Origin: Luteitalea sp.
Lineage (GTDB): Bacteria > Acidobacteriota > Vicinamibacteria > Vicinamibacterales > Vicinamibacteraceae
DNA length: 48,156 bases
NCBI GenBank assembly: GCA_009377605.1
Contig: WHTT01000052.1
Location: 1 to 48,156 of the forward strand
Reading direction: 5' to 3'
Below the pieces are notes generated by a model, which was not told where the DNA came from, searched no databases, and saw only the letters and a program-made list of their open reading frames with translations. Every line of letters begins with the position of its first letter. Position 1 is the first letter of the stretch. This document shows positions 18,679 to 29,975 of this stretch, piece after piece. The position numbers and the translations under genes were made by a program.

Positions 18679-18870
18679 TCAGCTGAACCAGTAGCGCGCG
18701 TGGACCCAGGAGGTGTAGCGAGGGGCGCGCGGCCTGAAGGCCGCGCGCTACGTACCGCTGGCGACCGTGTGCTGGTCCGTGGCAAAGCCGAGGGCGCTGA
18801 ACGTCAGGAAGACGCCGGTCGAGAAGGTCACCAGCGAACGTGTGGGGACCGCCTCCCAGAAGCCATCATG
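18679..18870 (-). pseudogene. C-terminal remnant of a beta-barrel-like envelope protein, interrupted by a palindrome
   Basis: On the minus strand, a frame reading ...RSLVTFSTGVFLTFSALGFATDQHTVASGT stops at TAG 18750-18748. Skipping exactly 33 nt (11 codons) continues YTSWVHARYWFS and a TGA at 18681-18679. The alternating pattern and aromatic end resemble the last strands of an outer-membrane protein, though the family is not identifiable. The 33-nt insert is the palindrome at 18715-18751, whose own TAG creates the premature stop. No intact 5' part is visible, so the gene is decayed. Confidence 0.45.
18715..18751. repeat. GTAGCG...CGCTAC palindrome inside the remnant
   Basis: Ends GTAGCG (18715) and CGCTAC (18751) enclose the near-perfect palindrome GCGCGCGGCC-TGAA-GGCCGCGCGC (18725-18748). 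It is the clearest copy of the family also seen at 3969-4049 and, degenerate, at 23151-23180. Confidence 0.75.
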
Positions 18871-18948
18871 GTGCCGTGGCGCCGACCAAACGCGCCGTGG
18901 TGGAGCCGAGCGACCGAACACGGCGGCAGTGTACATGGGTTTGGCTGT

Positions 18949-18954
18949 TAGAAT
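18949..18954 (+). promoter_or_regulatory. Extended -10 upstream of recO
   Basis: TGTTAGAAT (TGn plus TAGAAT) at 18946-18954 is followed 32 nt later by AAGGAG. It is the best promoter candidate for the recO-glyQ-glyS run. No good -35 is present, as is usual with extended -10 promoters. Confidence 0.4.
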
Positions 18955-18993
18955 AGCGAGACGTAATCGGCCGCCGGTCGTTCCCAAGGAGTG

Positions 18994-19116
18994 ATGTGGT
19001 TCGACAGCCGGCCCCCTGGAGACGAAGCGCGGGCGAGGCGCGGGTGTCATTTCCAATGCCGGTGGGGACGCCATGCCGCTCTACTCGGGCGAGGCGCTGA
19101 TCCTGCGCACCTATAA
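18994..19116 (+). CDS. Possible 40-residue leader ORF overlapping recO
   Basis: ATG 18994 lies just after AAGGAG (18986-18991), the strongest ribosome site in front of recO. The 40-codon frame encodes a peptide with a CHFQC pair of cysteines and runs 44 nt into recO in another frame. It could be a translated leader that couples to recO, or chance. No family is recognised. Confidence 0.3.
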   Translation: MWFDSRPPGDEARARRGCHFQCRWGRHAALLGRGADPAHL

Positions 19117-19816
19117 GCTGGGCGAGGCCGACCGCATCGTCGTCTTCCTCACGCGCGACCGCGGTAAGAAGCGGGGCGTGGCGAAAGGAGCCCGACGGGC
19201 CCGGTCGCGGTTTCTCGGCACGCTCGAGCCGCTCACGCGCGCCAGCATTGCCTATTACGAGCGCGAGCACCGCGAGCTGGTGCGACTCGGTGAGGCGGAG
19301 TCACTCAGGTCGCCGCTTGTCGCGCAACAACCTGATGCCTTTGGTTATGCTGGGTACTTTGCGGCACTTCTCGATGAGTGGCTCCCGGAAGGAGACGTGC
19401 ACGAGCGCGTGTATCGCCTGGGCGTGGCGACGCTCGAGGCGCTCACCTCGACGGCGCCGCTCGACGTGCTCGGGCGGTACTTCGAGTACTGGTTGCTGCG
19501 ACTCCAGGGTGTGTACCCCTCGATCGAGGGGTGCGCGCGCTGCGGGCGTCCGTTCACGGAGGGCGCCCGTCTCGCGGCTCGGGGCCATCTGTTCGTCTGC
19601 CTGGCTTGCACGCCGGAGGACGGCGGCGTGAGACTCTCGCCCGAGGCATTCGACTTCCTGCGGCGGTTTGCCCGCGTGGCACCATCGGCGCTCGGAGGGG
19701 GCCCAGTGGGGCGGGGCGCCTTGGCAGAGCTGGACGCGGCTCACCGGGCCCTGCTCGCGTGGCATCTCGAGAAGGATCCGAGACCGGGTCGGGTGCTCAG
19801 GGAGATACAAGGATAG
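19073..19816 (+). CDS. recO: DNA repair protein RecO
   Basis: Protein of 247 residues that loads RecA with RecF/RecR and anneals single strands. The N-terminal OB fold starts EALILRTYKLGEADRIVVFLTRDRGKKRGVAKGARR. The helical middle contains the zinc site CARCGRPF...FVCLAC (four cysteines about 21 residues apart in pairs). Length is normal. ATG 19073 follows GGTGGGG at 6-nt spacing. The TAG stop abuts an inverted-repeat element starting TTCTTGG. Confidence 0.93.
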   Translation: MPLYSGEALILRTYKLGEADRIVVFLTRDRGKKRGVAKGARRARSRFLGTLEPLTRASIAYYEREHRELVRLGEAESLRSPLVAQQPDAFGYAGYFAALLDEWLPEGDVHERVYRLGVATLEALTSTAPLDVLGRYFEYWLLRLQGVYPSIEGCARCGRPFTEGARLAARGHLFVCLACTPEDGGVRLSPEAFDFLRRFARVAPSALGGGPVGRGALAELDAAHRALLAWHLEKDPRPGRVLREIQG

Positions 19817-19922
19817 TTCTTGGTCCTTGGTGCTTGGTGCGGCGCGCGGGCTCTGGGGCGCCGCAAGAGAACCAAGAACCAAGCACGAGGAACTAAGAAC
19901 GAAGCACCAAGAACCAAGAACC
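19814..19922. repeat. Inverted array of CTTGGT-type repeats between recO and glyQ
   Basis: The left arm is built of TTCTTGG/TCCTTGG/TGCTTGG units ending GCGGCGC. A ~12-nt core follows, then GCGCCGC and a right arm of complementary AACCAAGA/ACCAAGCA units ending at 19922. The arms can pair over most of their length into one long hairpin. The left arm begins on the recO TAG. The same unit type recurs at 42020-42165. Confidence 0.8.
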
Positions 19923-19929
19923 TTCGTCG

Positions 19930-20823
19930 ATGACACTGCAGGACCTCATCTTCAAGCTCTCACAGTACTGGGCCGCGCAAGGCTGCTTGATCCACCAGCC
20001 GCTCGACATCGAGGTGGGCGCCGGCACGATGCATCCGGAGACGTTTCTCCGCGTGCTGGGTCCGCAGCACTGGAAGGTGGCTTACGTGCAACCGTCTCGC
20101 CGGCCAGCCGACGGCCGCTATGGTGAGAATCCAAACCGTCTCTACAAGCACCATCAGTTCCAGGTCGTTCTCAAGCCCGCGCCCGACGATGTGCAGCAGC
20201 TGTACTTGCAGAGTCTCGAGGCGGTCGGCATCGATCCGCGTGTGCACGACATTCGATTCGAGGAGGACAACTGGGAATCGCCGACGCTCGGCGCGTGGGG
20301 TATCGGCTGGGAGGTGCTCTTCGACGGGCTCGAGATCACCCAATTCACCTACTTCCAGCAAGCGGGCGGCCTGGAGCTGGCGCCCATCGCGGCGGAGCTG
20401 ACCTATGGGCTCGAGCGCATCGCCATGGTGTTGCAGCGAGTCGACAACGTGTACGACCTGGCGTGGGCACCGGGCGTCAAGTACGGCGACGTGCGCCACC
20501 GCGACGAGGTCGAGCAGTCGCGATACTCGTTTGGAGAGGTTGAAGGCCTGCCACGCGATCGGTTTGCCGCATTTCACCGCGAGCTCTTCGAGCGCCACTT
20601 CGAGTTCGGGCGTGCGCTCGTGGAGGCGAATCTCGTCTTGCCCGCGCTCGAGCACTGCCTCAAGTGCTCTCACCTCTTCAATGTGCTCGATGCGAGCGGC
20701 GGTGTGGGTGTCACCGAGCGCACGGCGTACATTCTGCGCGTGCGACAGCTGGCCGTCGCTATCGCACGCGCCTACACCGAGGAGCACGCCGCAGCGCCTG
20801 TGCAGGAAACGAGCGAGACGTGA
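19930..20823 (+). CDS. glyQ: Glycyl-tRNA synthetase alpha subunit
   Basis: Protein of 297 residues, the catalytic subunit of the bacterial alpha2beta2 enzyme. It starts [22 protein letters not shown], with [47 protein letters not shown] and [25 protein letters not shown], all hallmark GlyQ segments. Length is standard. It lies 7 nt after a repeat array, and its TGA overlaps the glyS ATG (TGATG). Confidence 0.97.
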   Translation: MTLQDLIFKLSQYWAAQGCLIHQPLDIEVGAGTMHPETFLRVLGPQHWKVAYVQPSRRPADGRYGENPNRLYKHHQFQVVLKPAPDDVQQLYLQSLEAVGIDPRVHDIRFEEDNWESPTLGAWGIGWEVLFDGLEITQFTYFQQAGGLELAPIAAELTYGLERIAMVLQRVDNVYDLAWAPGVKYGDVRHRDEVEQSRYSFGEVEGLPRDRFAAFHRELFERHFEFGRALVEANLVLPALEHCLKCSHLFNVLDASGGVGVTERTAYILRVRQLAVAIARAYTEEHAAAPVQETSET

Positions 20824-23087
20824 TGGACCGTGAGCTGTTGTTGGAAATCGGTGTCGAAGAGCTGCCGGCGTCCTGGCTGACGCCTCTGACCGACCAACTG
20901 GCGGAGCGGTTGTCGGCCGAGCTGTCCAGGTTTCGATTGGCGCCGGGTGCACCGGTCGAGACCTTCGCGACGCCCCGCCGACTGACCGCGACCGTGGCCA
21001 AGCTCGCCGAGCGGCAGTCGGAGCATGAGGAGACGGTGACGGGACCGCCCGTGGACGCGGCGTATGGCGCGGATCGACGGCCCACGCCGGCGGCGCTCGG
21101 TTTCGCGCGGAAGCACGGCGTGGAGGTGGGCGCGCTCGAGCACCTCGAGACCGCGCGCGGCACCTACCTCGCCGTGCGAAAGCGGGAGCGCGGCCGTGCC
21201 GCCGTCGATGTGCTGCCGAAGGTGCTGAGCGCCGTGCTCTTGGGGCTCTCGTTCCCGAGGCAGATGCGGTGGGACGCGTCGCTGGAAGGGACCACCGCGG
21301 TCAAGGGGACGTCGGGCAAGGAGGGCGCCGATCTGCCCTTCGGCCGGCCGATCCGATGGCTGCTTTTCCTGTACGGTGGGCGGGTGGTGCCGTTTGTCAT
21401 TCGGCGGACACCGCTCGCGCAGACCACGAGCGTGCAGGACGTGCGCTCCGGTGCCGTGACCTACGGTCACCGGTTTCTGGCGCTCAGTGGCCGGCCCGGG
21501 CGCACCATCAAGGTGCGCAGCTTCGCTGACTACCGGACCCGTCTGGGCGAGCATTTCGTGCTGTTGAGCCACCAAGAACGCTACCAACGGCTCATGCGGG
21601 AGCTGGACACGCACGCCCGGCGGCTCGGCGGGCGCGTGAGTGGGTCGGCGCAAGCCGCGCTGGTTGACGAGGTGGCCGACCTCGTCGAGTACCCTTGCGT
21701 CGTCGCCGGCGTTTTCGCGCCCGAGTTCCTCGATCTCCCGGCAGAAGTGTTGACCACGACGATGATCCATCATCAGCACTACTTTCCGGTTGCCGACGAG
21801 CAGAGCAAGCTGATGCCGGCCTTTCTCGCCGTGACCAACACCGAGTCCGATCAGGCACAGCGGATTGTCGTCAATGCCGAGCGCGTGCTGTCGGCGCGCC
21901 TGCGCGACGCACGGTTCTTCTGGGATGCCGACCGACGCACGTCGCTCGAGGCCAAGCTCGCTCGACTCGATACGTTGTTGTTTCACAAGCGGCTGGGAAG
22001 CTACCGCGCCAAGGCTGCGCGTCTGGAGCAGCTCGCGGGGTGGCTCGCCGGCGAGATGCTGGGCGGCGAGGAGATGCGTCGGCACGCGGCGACCGCCGGG
22101 CGCCTCGCCAAGGCCGATCTCACCACCGACATGGTGCGAGAGCTCACGGAGCTCCAGGGTACCATGGGTGGGATTTACGCGAGGGAGGAGGGCCAGCCGG
22201 AGGCCGTGTGGCGGGCCATTTCGTATCACTACCTTCCGGTGGGCGTCGAGGCCGACCTGCCGCCGACCCATGCGCAGCTCGGTCGGGCGGCCGTGAGCTG
22301 GGCGGCGGTGGCACTGGCCGACAAGCTCGACTCGCTCGTGGGTATGTTCGGCGCGGGTGAGACGCCGACGGGCACGCGCGATCCGTTCGGGCTGCGTCGC
22401 CAAGCTCAGGGACTCTTGAAGCTCCTCGTCGACCTGCCGGAGGTGGTGCACGTCGACACCGCGATAGCGCTCGATGCGCTCGTCGTCCAGGCGCGCCGCG
22501 TCCTGGCCGACGACCTCGGGTCGTCTTGGGCATCGGCGGCCGGCACCGCCGAGAGCGCGCTGGCAACCTTTCTGGTCGAGCGGCTTCGGTACCTCTTCGA
22601 GCGGCGCGGATACCGGTACGACGAGATCAACGCCGTGGTGCCCGCGGACGGCGAGCTCGGGGGGCTCAGCCCGCTCGCCGCGCGCCGCCGCCTCGAGGCG
22701 CTCCGGGCCTTGCGCGGCTCGCAAGACTTCGAGGCGCTTGCGGTGCTGTTCAAGCGGGTGAAGAATATCGCGCGCGAGCTGCCCGCGGACTCGCCACGTG
22801 ACACGTCGCTTCGAGCGCTGTTACGCGAGCCGGCGGAGGTGGCGCTGCTCGACGCGACCGAGGCGCGCCGCCCCGGCATCGAAGCGGCAATCGCGCGCGA
22901 GGATTTCACGTCTGCGCTCTCCGAGGCCGCCCTGTTTCGTCCGGCAGTCGACAAGTTCTTCAACGATGTGTTCGTGATGGTCGACGACCCGCCGCTCAGA
23001 GCCGCACGGTTGCGGCTGGTAGCGGACCTGCGCGATCTCGTCTTGGGCATCGCGGACATTTCTGAGATCGTGAGTAGTGGTCAGTGA
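20823..23087 (+). CDS. glyS: Glycyl-tRNA synthetase beta subunit
   Basis: Protein of 754 residues, the tRNA-binding partner of GlyQ. It begins ELLLEIGVEELPASWLTPL. Characteristic stretches are FATPRRLTA, IRWLLFLYGGRVVPF, TTTMIHHQHYFPV, LMPAFLAVTNTES, RVLSARLRDARFFWDAD, and the HD-like VREFTELQG-type segment ELTELQGTMGGIYAREEG followed by LADKLDSLVGMFGAGETPTGTRDPFGLRRQA. The C-terminal domain resembles the arginyl-tRNA synthetase anticodon domain. It is somewhat longer than the usual ~690 residues. An upstream open frame to 20664 only shadows glyQ. Confidence 0.97.
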   Translation: MDRELLLEIGVEELPASWLTPLTDQLAERLSAELSRFRLAPGAPVETFATPRRLTATVAKLAERQSEHEETVTGPPVDAAYGADRRPTPAALGFARKHGVEVGALEHLETARGTYLAVRKRERGRAAVDVLPKVLSAVLLGLSFPRQMRWDASLEGTTAVKGTSGKEGADLPFGRPIRWLLFLYGGRVVPFVIRRTPLAQTTSVQDVRSGAVTYGHRFLALSGRPGRTIKVRSFADYRTRLGEHFVLLSHQERYQRLMRELDTHARRLGGRVSGSAQAALVDEVADLVEYPCVVAGVFAPEFLDLPAEVLTTTMIHHQHYFPVADEQSKLMPAFLAVTNTESDQAQRIVVNAERVLSARLRDARFFWDADRRTSLEAKLARLDTLLFHKRLGSYRAKAARLEQLAGWLAGEMLGGEEMRRHAATAGRLAKADLTTDMVRELTELQGTMGGIYAREEGQPEAVWRAISYHYLPVGVEADLPPTHAQLGRAAVSWAAVALADKLDSLVGMFGAGETPTGTRDPFGLRRQAQGLLKLLVDLPEVVHVDTAIALDALVVQARRVLADDLGSSWASAAGTAESALATFLVERLRYLFERRGYRYDEINAVVPADGELGGLSPLAARRRLEALRALRGSQDFEALAVLFKRVKNIARELPADSPRDTSLRALLREPAEVALLDATEARRPGIEAAIAREDFTSALSEAALFRPAVDKFFNDVFVMVDDPPLRAARLRLVADLRDLVLGIADISEIVSSGQ

Positions 23088-23098
23088 TCCAAAGGTCG

Positions 23099-23180
23099 GA
23101 CAAGGGGCTGAAGACCCCTCGCTCCACACCAACGTACTAATCATCCAGAGGTAGCGCGCGGCCTTCAGGTCGCGCGAGCT
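23099..23180. repeat. Two GC palindromes between glyS and ppdK
   Basis: First, AGGGG-CTGAAGA-CCCCT around 23103-23119, a terminator-like hairpin 12 nt after glyS. Second, a degenerate member of the GTAGCG family at 23151-23180 (GTAGCGCGCGGCCTTCAGGTCGCGCGAGCT, split here as GTAGCGCGCG and GCCTTCAGGT-CGCGCGAGCT). No T-tract is present. Confidence 0.5.
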
Positions 23181-23238
23181 CCGCAATGAAGACGTGCAAG
23201 TCAGGCGCGGTTGAGTGCGCCATCGGATAGGAGACGTA

Positions 23239-26160
23239 ATGGCAAAGAAGCGAGGGAGCGTGAAAGGACGATCAGGACCGAAGGTCGGGCGGGCGCGAGC
23301 CGGGCTGCAGAAGCGACTGCCGGCAAAGGTCACCAAGCTGGTTGCCCGGCCTGCTGCGAAAGCAACGCGGACGGCGAAGGCCGCCGTGGTGCGTAGGAAA
23401 GCGGCTGGTAGGGACGCCTCGCCGAGGCGTCCGGCACTCGCCAATCGGAAACGCACGAAGTTCGTCTACTTCTTTGGAAGCGGCAAGGCCGAAGGTCACA
23501 AGGGCATGCGTGATCTGCTCGGCGGCAAGGGTGCCAATCTCGCCGAGATGACCAACGCGAGCCTCCCAGTGCCAGCGGGCTTCACAATCACCACCGAGGC
23601 GTGCCGCCAGTATTACGCCACTGGTCGCAAGACACCGGCCGCCGTCGACGCGGAGATGCTGACGAACGTCAAGAAGCTGGAGCGAGCGGCAGGCGCCGAG
23701 CTCGGATCGACCGAGAATCCGCTGCTCGTCTCCGTGCGTTCCGGCTCGAAGTTCTCGATGCCGGGGATGATGGACACGATTCTCAACCTCGGGCTCAACG
23801 ACGAGAGTGTCGAAGGTGTGAAGGCGCGGACCAGCAACGGCCGATTCGCCTTTGACAGCTATCGGCGCTTCATCCAGATGTTCGGGAACGTCGTCCTCGA
23901 GATTCCAAAGGAGACCTTCGAGCACGAGCTCGACGAGGTCAAGGAGGCGAGCGGGGCCCAGCTCGACACCGCACTGAGCGAGGATGACTTGAAGCAGGTC
24001 GTCGAGCGCTACAAGAGCGTCATCCGAAAGAAGACGCGGCAGGCGTTTCCGCAAGATCCTGCCGTGCAGCTTCGTATGGCGCGCGATGCCGTGTTTCGAT
24101 CGTGGAACAACCCGCGCGCGATCGAGTACCGACGCATCTACGAGATTCCGGACGACATCGGCACGGCGGTGAACGTGCAGGCCATGGTGTTCGGCAACAC
24201 AGGAGAGCGGTCTGCGACGGGTGTGGGATTCACGCGGAATCCCGCGAATGGTGCGAAGGAGTTCTTCGGCGAGTTCCTCGTGAATGCACAGGGCGAGGAT
24301 GTCGTCGCCGGCATCCGCACGCCGGAGCCGATAGCGGCGCTCGAAAAGGTGATGCCGAAGGCGTACAAAGAGCTCCGGCAGATCACGGCGCGGCTCGAGA
24401 AGCACTACCAGGACGTTCAGGATTTCGAGTTCACGATTCAAGACGAGAAGCTCTACATGCTGCAGACCCGCAGCGGCAAGCGGACCGGCTATGCGGCCAT
24501 CGTCATTGCCACCGACATGGTGCGGGAGAAGCTGATCTCGCCGCGGGACGCCGTGCTGCGTGTGGAGCCGGAGGCGCTCTCGCAGTTGCTCGCACCAGTC
24601 TTCGATCCGGCTGAGTGGAAGAAGCTGTCGGTCGCAACCAAGGGGCTGCCGGCGTCGCCTGGCGCCGCCTCCGGACAGGTGGTCTTCACGGCGGAGGAAG
24701 CGGAGGCGGGAGCAGCGGAAGGCAAGCACGTGCTGCTCGTGCGCAAGGAGACCGCGCCCGACGACATTCGCGGCATGTATCTCGCGCAGGGTGTGCTCAC
24801 GGCCACTGGCGGCATGACGTCACACGCGGCCGTCGTCGGTCGCCAGATGGGCAAGCCATCGGTGGTGGGTGCAGGTGATATCCGTATCAACGACATCAAG
24901 AAGACGTTCACGGTGAACGGCCACCTCGTCAAGGAGGGCGACTGGGTCTCGTTCGACGGCCTCACCGGCGAGGTGAAGCTGGGGCAAGTGGCCACGACAC
25001 CGAGCGATATCCTGCGCGTCGTGTCAGGCGACTTGAAACCGGAGCGGTCCGATATCTACCAGCGCTTTCGCCAGATTCTGGCGTGGGCCGACAAGTTTCG
25101 ATCCCTCGGTATTCGCGCGAATGCCGATCAGCCAGACCAGGCGGAGCTCGCCTATGCGTTCGGCGCCCGGGGCATCGGGCTGTGTCGTACCGAGCACATG
25201 TTCTTCGGTGAGAAGCGGCTGCCGCTCGTGCAGCGCATGATTCTCGCCGAGAACGAGGTGGACCGCCGAAAAGCACTCGATGGGCTGCTCCCGATGCAGC
25301 GTGACGATTTCTACGGCGTCTTCAAGGCGATGCACGAGTGTCCGGTGACCATCCGCCTCATCGATCCGCCGCTGCACGAGTTCCTGCCAAAGCGCGAGGA
25401 GCTCATGGTGGAAATCGCCAAGCTCGAGAGCGCGGGCGGCGACAGCGAGGAGCTGGAGAAGAAGCGCGAGCTCCTGGCGCGGGTGGAGCAGCTGCACGAG
25501 TTCAATCCGATGCTCGGCCATCGCGGTGTGCGGCTGGCAATCACCTATCCGGAGATCGCCGAGATGCAGGCGCGCGCGATTTTCCAGGCCGCGTGTCAGT
25601 TGAAGAAAGAAGGCTACAAGACCGTGCCGGAAGTCATGGTTCCGTTGGTGGGCGACGTACGCGAGCTGCGCGACCAGAAGGCCATCATCGACCGTGTCGC
25701 TGCCGAGGTGATGGGGGAGTACGGCGTCAAGGTGAAGTATCTCGTCGGGACGATGATCGAGGTCCCGCGCGGGGCGCTCACGGCAGATGAAATTGCCGCC
25801 GAGGCACAGTTCTTCTCGTTTGGCACGAACGACCTCACCCAGATGACCTATGGGTTCTCGCGTGATGACATCGGCAAGTTCTTGTCGATCTACCAGGCCA
25901 AGAAGATCCTGGATCGGGATCCGTTCCAGTCGCTCGATGCCACGGGGGTAGGCCAGTTGGTCGAGATGGGTTGTCGCAAGGGGCGGGCGGCACGGCAGGA
26001 CCTCAAGCTCGGTGTGTGTGGCGAGCACGGCGGCGATCCGTCATCGATCCACTTCTTCCAGAAGGTGGGCCTGGACTACGTGTCGATGTCGCCCTACCGC
26101 GTGCCGGTTGCGCGTCTTGCTGCGGCGCAGGCGGCGTTGCAGGTCAAAGTGGGGGACTGA
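23239..26160 (+). CDS. ppdK: Pyruvate phosphate dikinase with a basic N-terminal tail
   Basis: Protein of 973 residues interconverting pyruvate + ATP + Pi and PEP + AMP + PPi. The conserved enzyme starts at about residue 75 (KFVYFFGSGKAEG). The ATP-grasp domain has GGKGANLAEMT and SVRSGSKFSMPGMMDTILNLGLN. The phosphohistidine domain has GGMTSHAAVVGRQMGKPSV. The PEP-binding barrel has GLCRTEHMFF, GTMIEVPRGAL, FFSFGTNDLTQMTYGFSRDD and the catalytic cysteine in GVCGEHGGDP. Start ATG 23239 has AGGAG 5 nt upstream, so the first 74 residues, rich in Lys/Arg/Ala, are translated. Part of this tail is encoded by a palindrome (GGACGCCTCGCCGAGGCGTCC, 23411-23431). The tail's role is unknown. Confidence 0.96.
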   Translation: MAKKRGSVKGRSGPKVGRARAGLQKRLPAKVTKLVARPAAKATRTAKAAVVRRKAAGRDASPRRPALANRKRTKFVYFFGSGKAEGHKGMRDLLGGKGANLAEMTNASLPVPAGFTITTEACRQYYATGRKTPAAVDAEMLTNVKKLERAAGAELGSTENPLLVSVRSGSKFSMPGMMDTILNLGLNDESVEGVKARTSNGRFAFDSYRRFIQMFGNVVLEIPKETFEHELDEVKEASGAQLDTALSEDDLKQVVERYKSVIRKKTRQAFPQDPAVQLRMARDAVFRSWNNPRAIEYRRIYEIPDDIGTAVNVQAMVFGNTGERSATGVGFTRNPANGAKEFFGEFLVNAQGEDVVAGIRTPEPIAALEKVMPKAYKELRQITARLEKHYQDVQDFEFTIQDEKLYMLQTRSGKRTGYAAIVIATDMVREKLISPRDAVLRVEPEALSQLLAPVFDPAEWKKLSVATKGLPASPGAASGQVVFTAEEAEAGAAEGKHVLLVRKETAPDDIRGMYLAQGVLTATGGMTSHAAVVGRQMGKPSVVGAGDIRINDIKKTFTVNGHLVKEGDWVSFDGLTGEVKLGQVATTPSDILRVVSGDLKPERSDIYQRFRQILAWADKFRSLGIRANADQPDQAELAYAFGARGIGLCRTEHMFFGEKRLPLVQRMILAENEVDRRKALDGLLPMQRDDFYGVFKAMHECPVTIRLIDPPLHEFLPKREELMVEIAKLESAGGDSEELEKKRELLARVEQLHEFNPMLGHRGVRLAITYPEIAEMQARAIFQAACQLKKEGYKTVPEVMVPLVGDVRELRDQKAIIDRVAAEVMGEYGVKVKYLVGTMIEVPRGALTADEIAAEAQFFSFGTNDLTQMTYGFSRDDIGKFLSIYQAKKILDRDPFQSLDATGVGQLVEMGCRKGRAARQDLKLGVCGEHGGDPSSIHFFQKVGLDYVSMSPYRVPVARLAAAQAALQVKVGD

Positions 26161-26325
26161 CCAGGGTGACAAGGTGATGGGGTGACAAGGTGATGGGGTG
26201 ACTCGGTTACCGGGGTGAGCATCGAGTGACGTTGCCGCCGTCCACCTGATGTCCACCCCGGTAACCGAGTTACCCCCTCACCTTGTCACCCCCTCACCCC
26301 CTCACCCCCTCACCCCGGCCGCCAA
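26161..26325. repeat. Large inverted array of GGTGA-type repeats between ppdK and the antiporter gene
   Basis: The left arm contains GGTGACAAGGTGATGG units ending in ACTCGGTTACCGGGGTG (about 26203-26218). The right arm begins CACCCCGGTAACCGAGTTAC (26257-26276) and continues with CACCTTGTCACCCCCTCACC units. The arms are near-perfect complements over about 50 bp around a ~40-nt core. The right arm encodes the last codons (GEGVRG) and the TGA stop of the minus-strand antiporter gene. It may serve as a bidirectional terminator. Confidence 0.85.
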
Positions 26326-27997
26326 GCGGCGCATACCGTTCTTCTCGAACCGCATCTGCTACGCTCAGCGTGTCTTCCGGTGAGACGCCGAGATGCGCGA
26401 GAGCCGTCCGTGTCATCTCCAGCCCTGCCTCGAACTCCGGCTGCACGACTTCTGACACCCCCAGCTCACGAAGCGCATGAACGGCCTCGAATCCCTCGGC
26501 GCGTGCCACGAGACGAACCGATCGATTCAGGTCCTGGGCGTGGCCGACGACCGAGCGTGCAACGGTGAACGATGGTGTGGTCACAATCAAGAGGCGAGCA
26601 GTACGCGCCCAGGCGGCCTCGAGAACTGTCGGTTGTGCGGCGTCACCGTACACGACTGGATGACCAGCCTGACGCGCGAGCGCGACACGTCGAGAATCGA
26701 GCTCGATGAGCACGAACGGCAGACCGAGTCGTGCGAGCACCTCCGCAATACTCAGACCGACGCGTCCGGCGCCGGCAATGACGACGTGCTCCTGGAGCCC
26801 TGCGCGAGGGAGGTTGATGGTTTGCACCGGCTCGGCGCCCCGCCGGTGCTTCATCCACTCGTAGATCGGCGCCGTGAGCCCTGAGACGAACGGCGTCAGC
26901 ACCATCGTTACCAGCGCGGTATTGAGGACGAGCGCGTACAGCTCGCTCGAAATGGACTGCGAGGTAATGCCCACTCGCGCCAGCACGAACGCGAACTCGC
27001 CAACCTGAAACAGACCCAGGCCGACCGCAAGGGGGACCACATTCCGGTAGCCGAACAGCCGGACGACGAGGCTGAAGATCACACCCTTGCCGGTGCCGAC
27101 GAGGCAGACGAGCACGAGCACCATGGGGAGCTGTGCGAGGAGCAGCGCCGGCTCGAGCAACATGCCGACCGACGCAAAGAAGAGCATGCTGAAGAGGTCA
27201 CGCAGCGGGATGATGTCGCTCAGCGCCTGATGGCTATACTCGGACTCGCTCAGGACCATGCCGGCCACGAACGCGCCCAGCGCATACGAGAGACCGAAGA
27301 GATACGTCACGTATCCAATGCCGAGGCCGATCGCCGTCGTTGCCAGCAGAAACAGCTCGCGGGAGTTCCACCGGACGATCCGCGCCATCAGCCATGGGAT
27401 GAGGCGCGTGCCCACAAGGACCATCAGGGCGAGAAACACGGCGGCCCTGAAGGTTGCCCAGCCCACGGCCGCGAGGCCCGCCTGGGGCTGTGCGAGCTTG
27501 GGGAGGACGATCATCATCGGCGCGACCGCGAGGTCCTGGACGATGAGCATGCCCAGCATGACGCGGCTGGACAGCGTGCCCATCCGGCCTTGCGCTTGGA
27601 GCGTTTTGAGCAGCACCATCGTGCTCGATACCGAGACGAGTGCGCCCAGCCAGATCCCGTCCACCCAGGACCAGCCGAGCCAGCGTGCCGTGAGGGCGCC
27701 TAGCGCGATGGTTGCCCCGATCTGCAGCGGCGTGCCTGCCAGCGCCACGCCCCGCACGGGCGTCAGCTCCTTGAACGAAAACTCCAAGCCCAGCGCGAAG
27801 AGGAGCAGCGCCACGCCGACCTCGGCCAGCAGCTCGACGTCGTGTGGGCTGCTCACTGTCAGGCCGCCCGTATGCGGGCCCACCGCCACGCCGGCGATGA
27901 TGTAGCCGAGGATGAGCGGTTGGCGGAGCTGTTGCGCCACGAGGCCGCCAAGAAGCGCAGCCACGAGCACGATCGTGAGATCAGCCGCAATGCCCAT
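26294..27997 (-). CDS. KefB/YbaL-type cation:proton antiporter with RCK domain
   Basis: Protein of 567 residues in the CPA2 family. About 12-13 membrane spans fill residues 5-385 (starting [35 protein letters not shown]). A cytosolic RCK/TrkA-N domain follows with the nucleotide loop [17 protein letters not shown] and the acidic end of strand 2, VLIELD, implying NAD(H) control. It probably exchanges K+ or Na+ for H+ across the inner membrane. Start ATG 27997 (MGIAADLT) is chosen; the longer frame to 28270 shadows mutL. The C-terminus and stop come from a repeat array. Divergent from mutL, 36 nt apart. Confidence 0.9.
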   Translation of the reverse strand: MGIAADLTIVLVAALLGGLVAQQLRQPLILGYIIAGVAVGPHTGGLTVSSPHDVELLAEVGVALLLFALGLEFSFKELTPVRGVALAGTPLQIGATIALGALTARWLGWSWVDGIWLGALVSVSSTMVLLKTLQAQGRMGTLSSRVMLGMLIVQDLAVAPMMIVLPKLAQPQAGLAAVGWATFRAAVFLALMVLVGTRLIPWLMARIVRWNSRELFLLATTAIGLGIGYVTYLFGLSYALGAFVAGMVLSESEYSHQALSDIIPLRDLFSMLFFASVGMLLEPALLLAQLPMVLVLVCLVGTGKGVIFSLVVRLFGYRNVVPLAVGLGLFQVGEFAFVLARVGITSQSISSELYALVLNTALVTMVLTPFVSGLTAPIYEWMKHRRGAEPVQTINLPRAGLQEHVVIAGAGRVGLSIAEVLARLGLPFVLIELDSRRVALARQAGHPVVYGDAAQPTVLEAAWARTARLLIVTTPSFTVARSVVGHAQDLNRSVRLVARAEGFEAVHALRELGVSEVVQPEFEAGLEMTRTALAHLGVSPEDTLSVADAVREERYAPLGGRGEGVRG

Positions 27998-28033
27998 GCG
28001 TCGCCCCGATTGTAATGGGGTTTGTCCGCTAGA

Positions 28034-29872
<1,839 letters not shown>

Positions 29873-29975
29873 GGGCACCTACCTAGAGCCGCGCCGACGT
29901 GGTCGGTGCCGGGCGCCGTCGTGCGGCAGCGGCTATACTGGCGGGTGTCACGAGACGCGAAAGAGAGAGGGAGCT

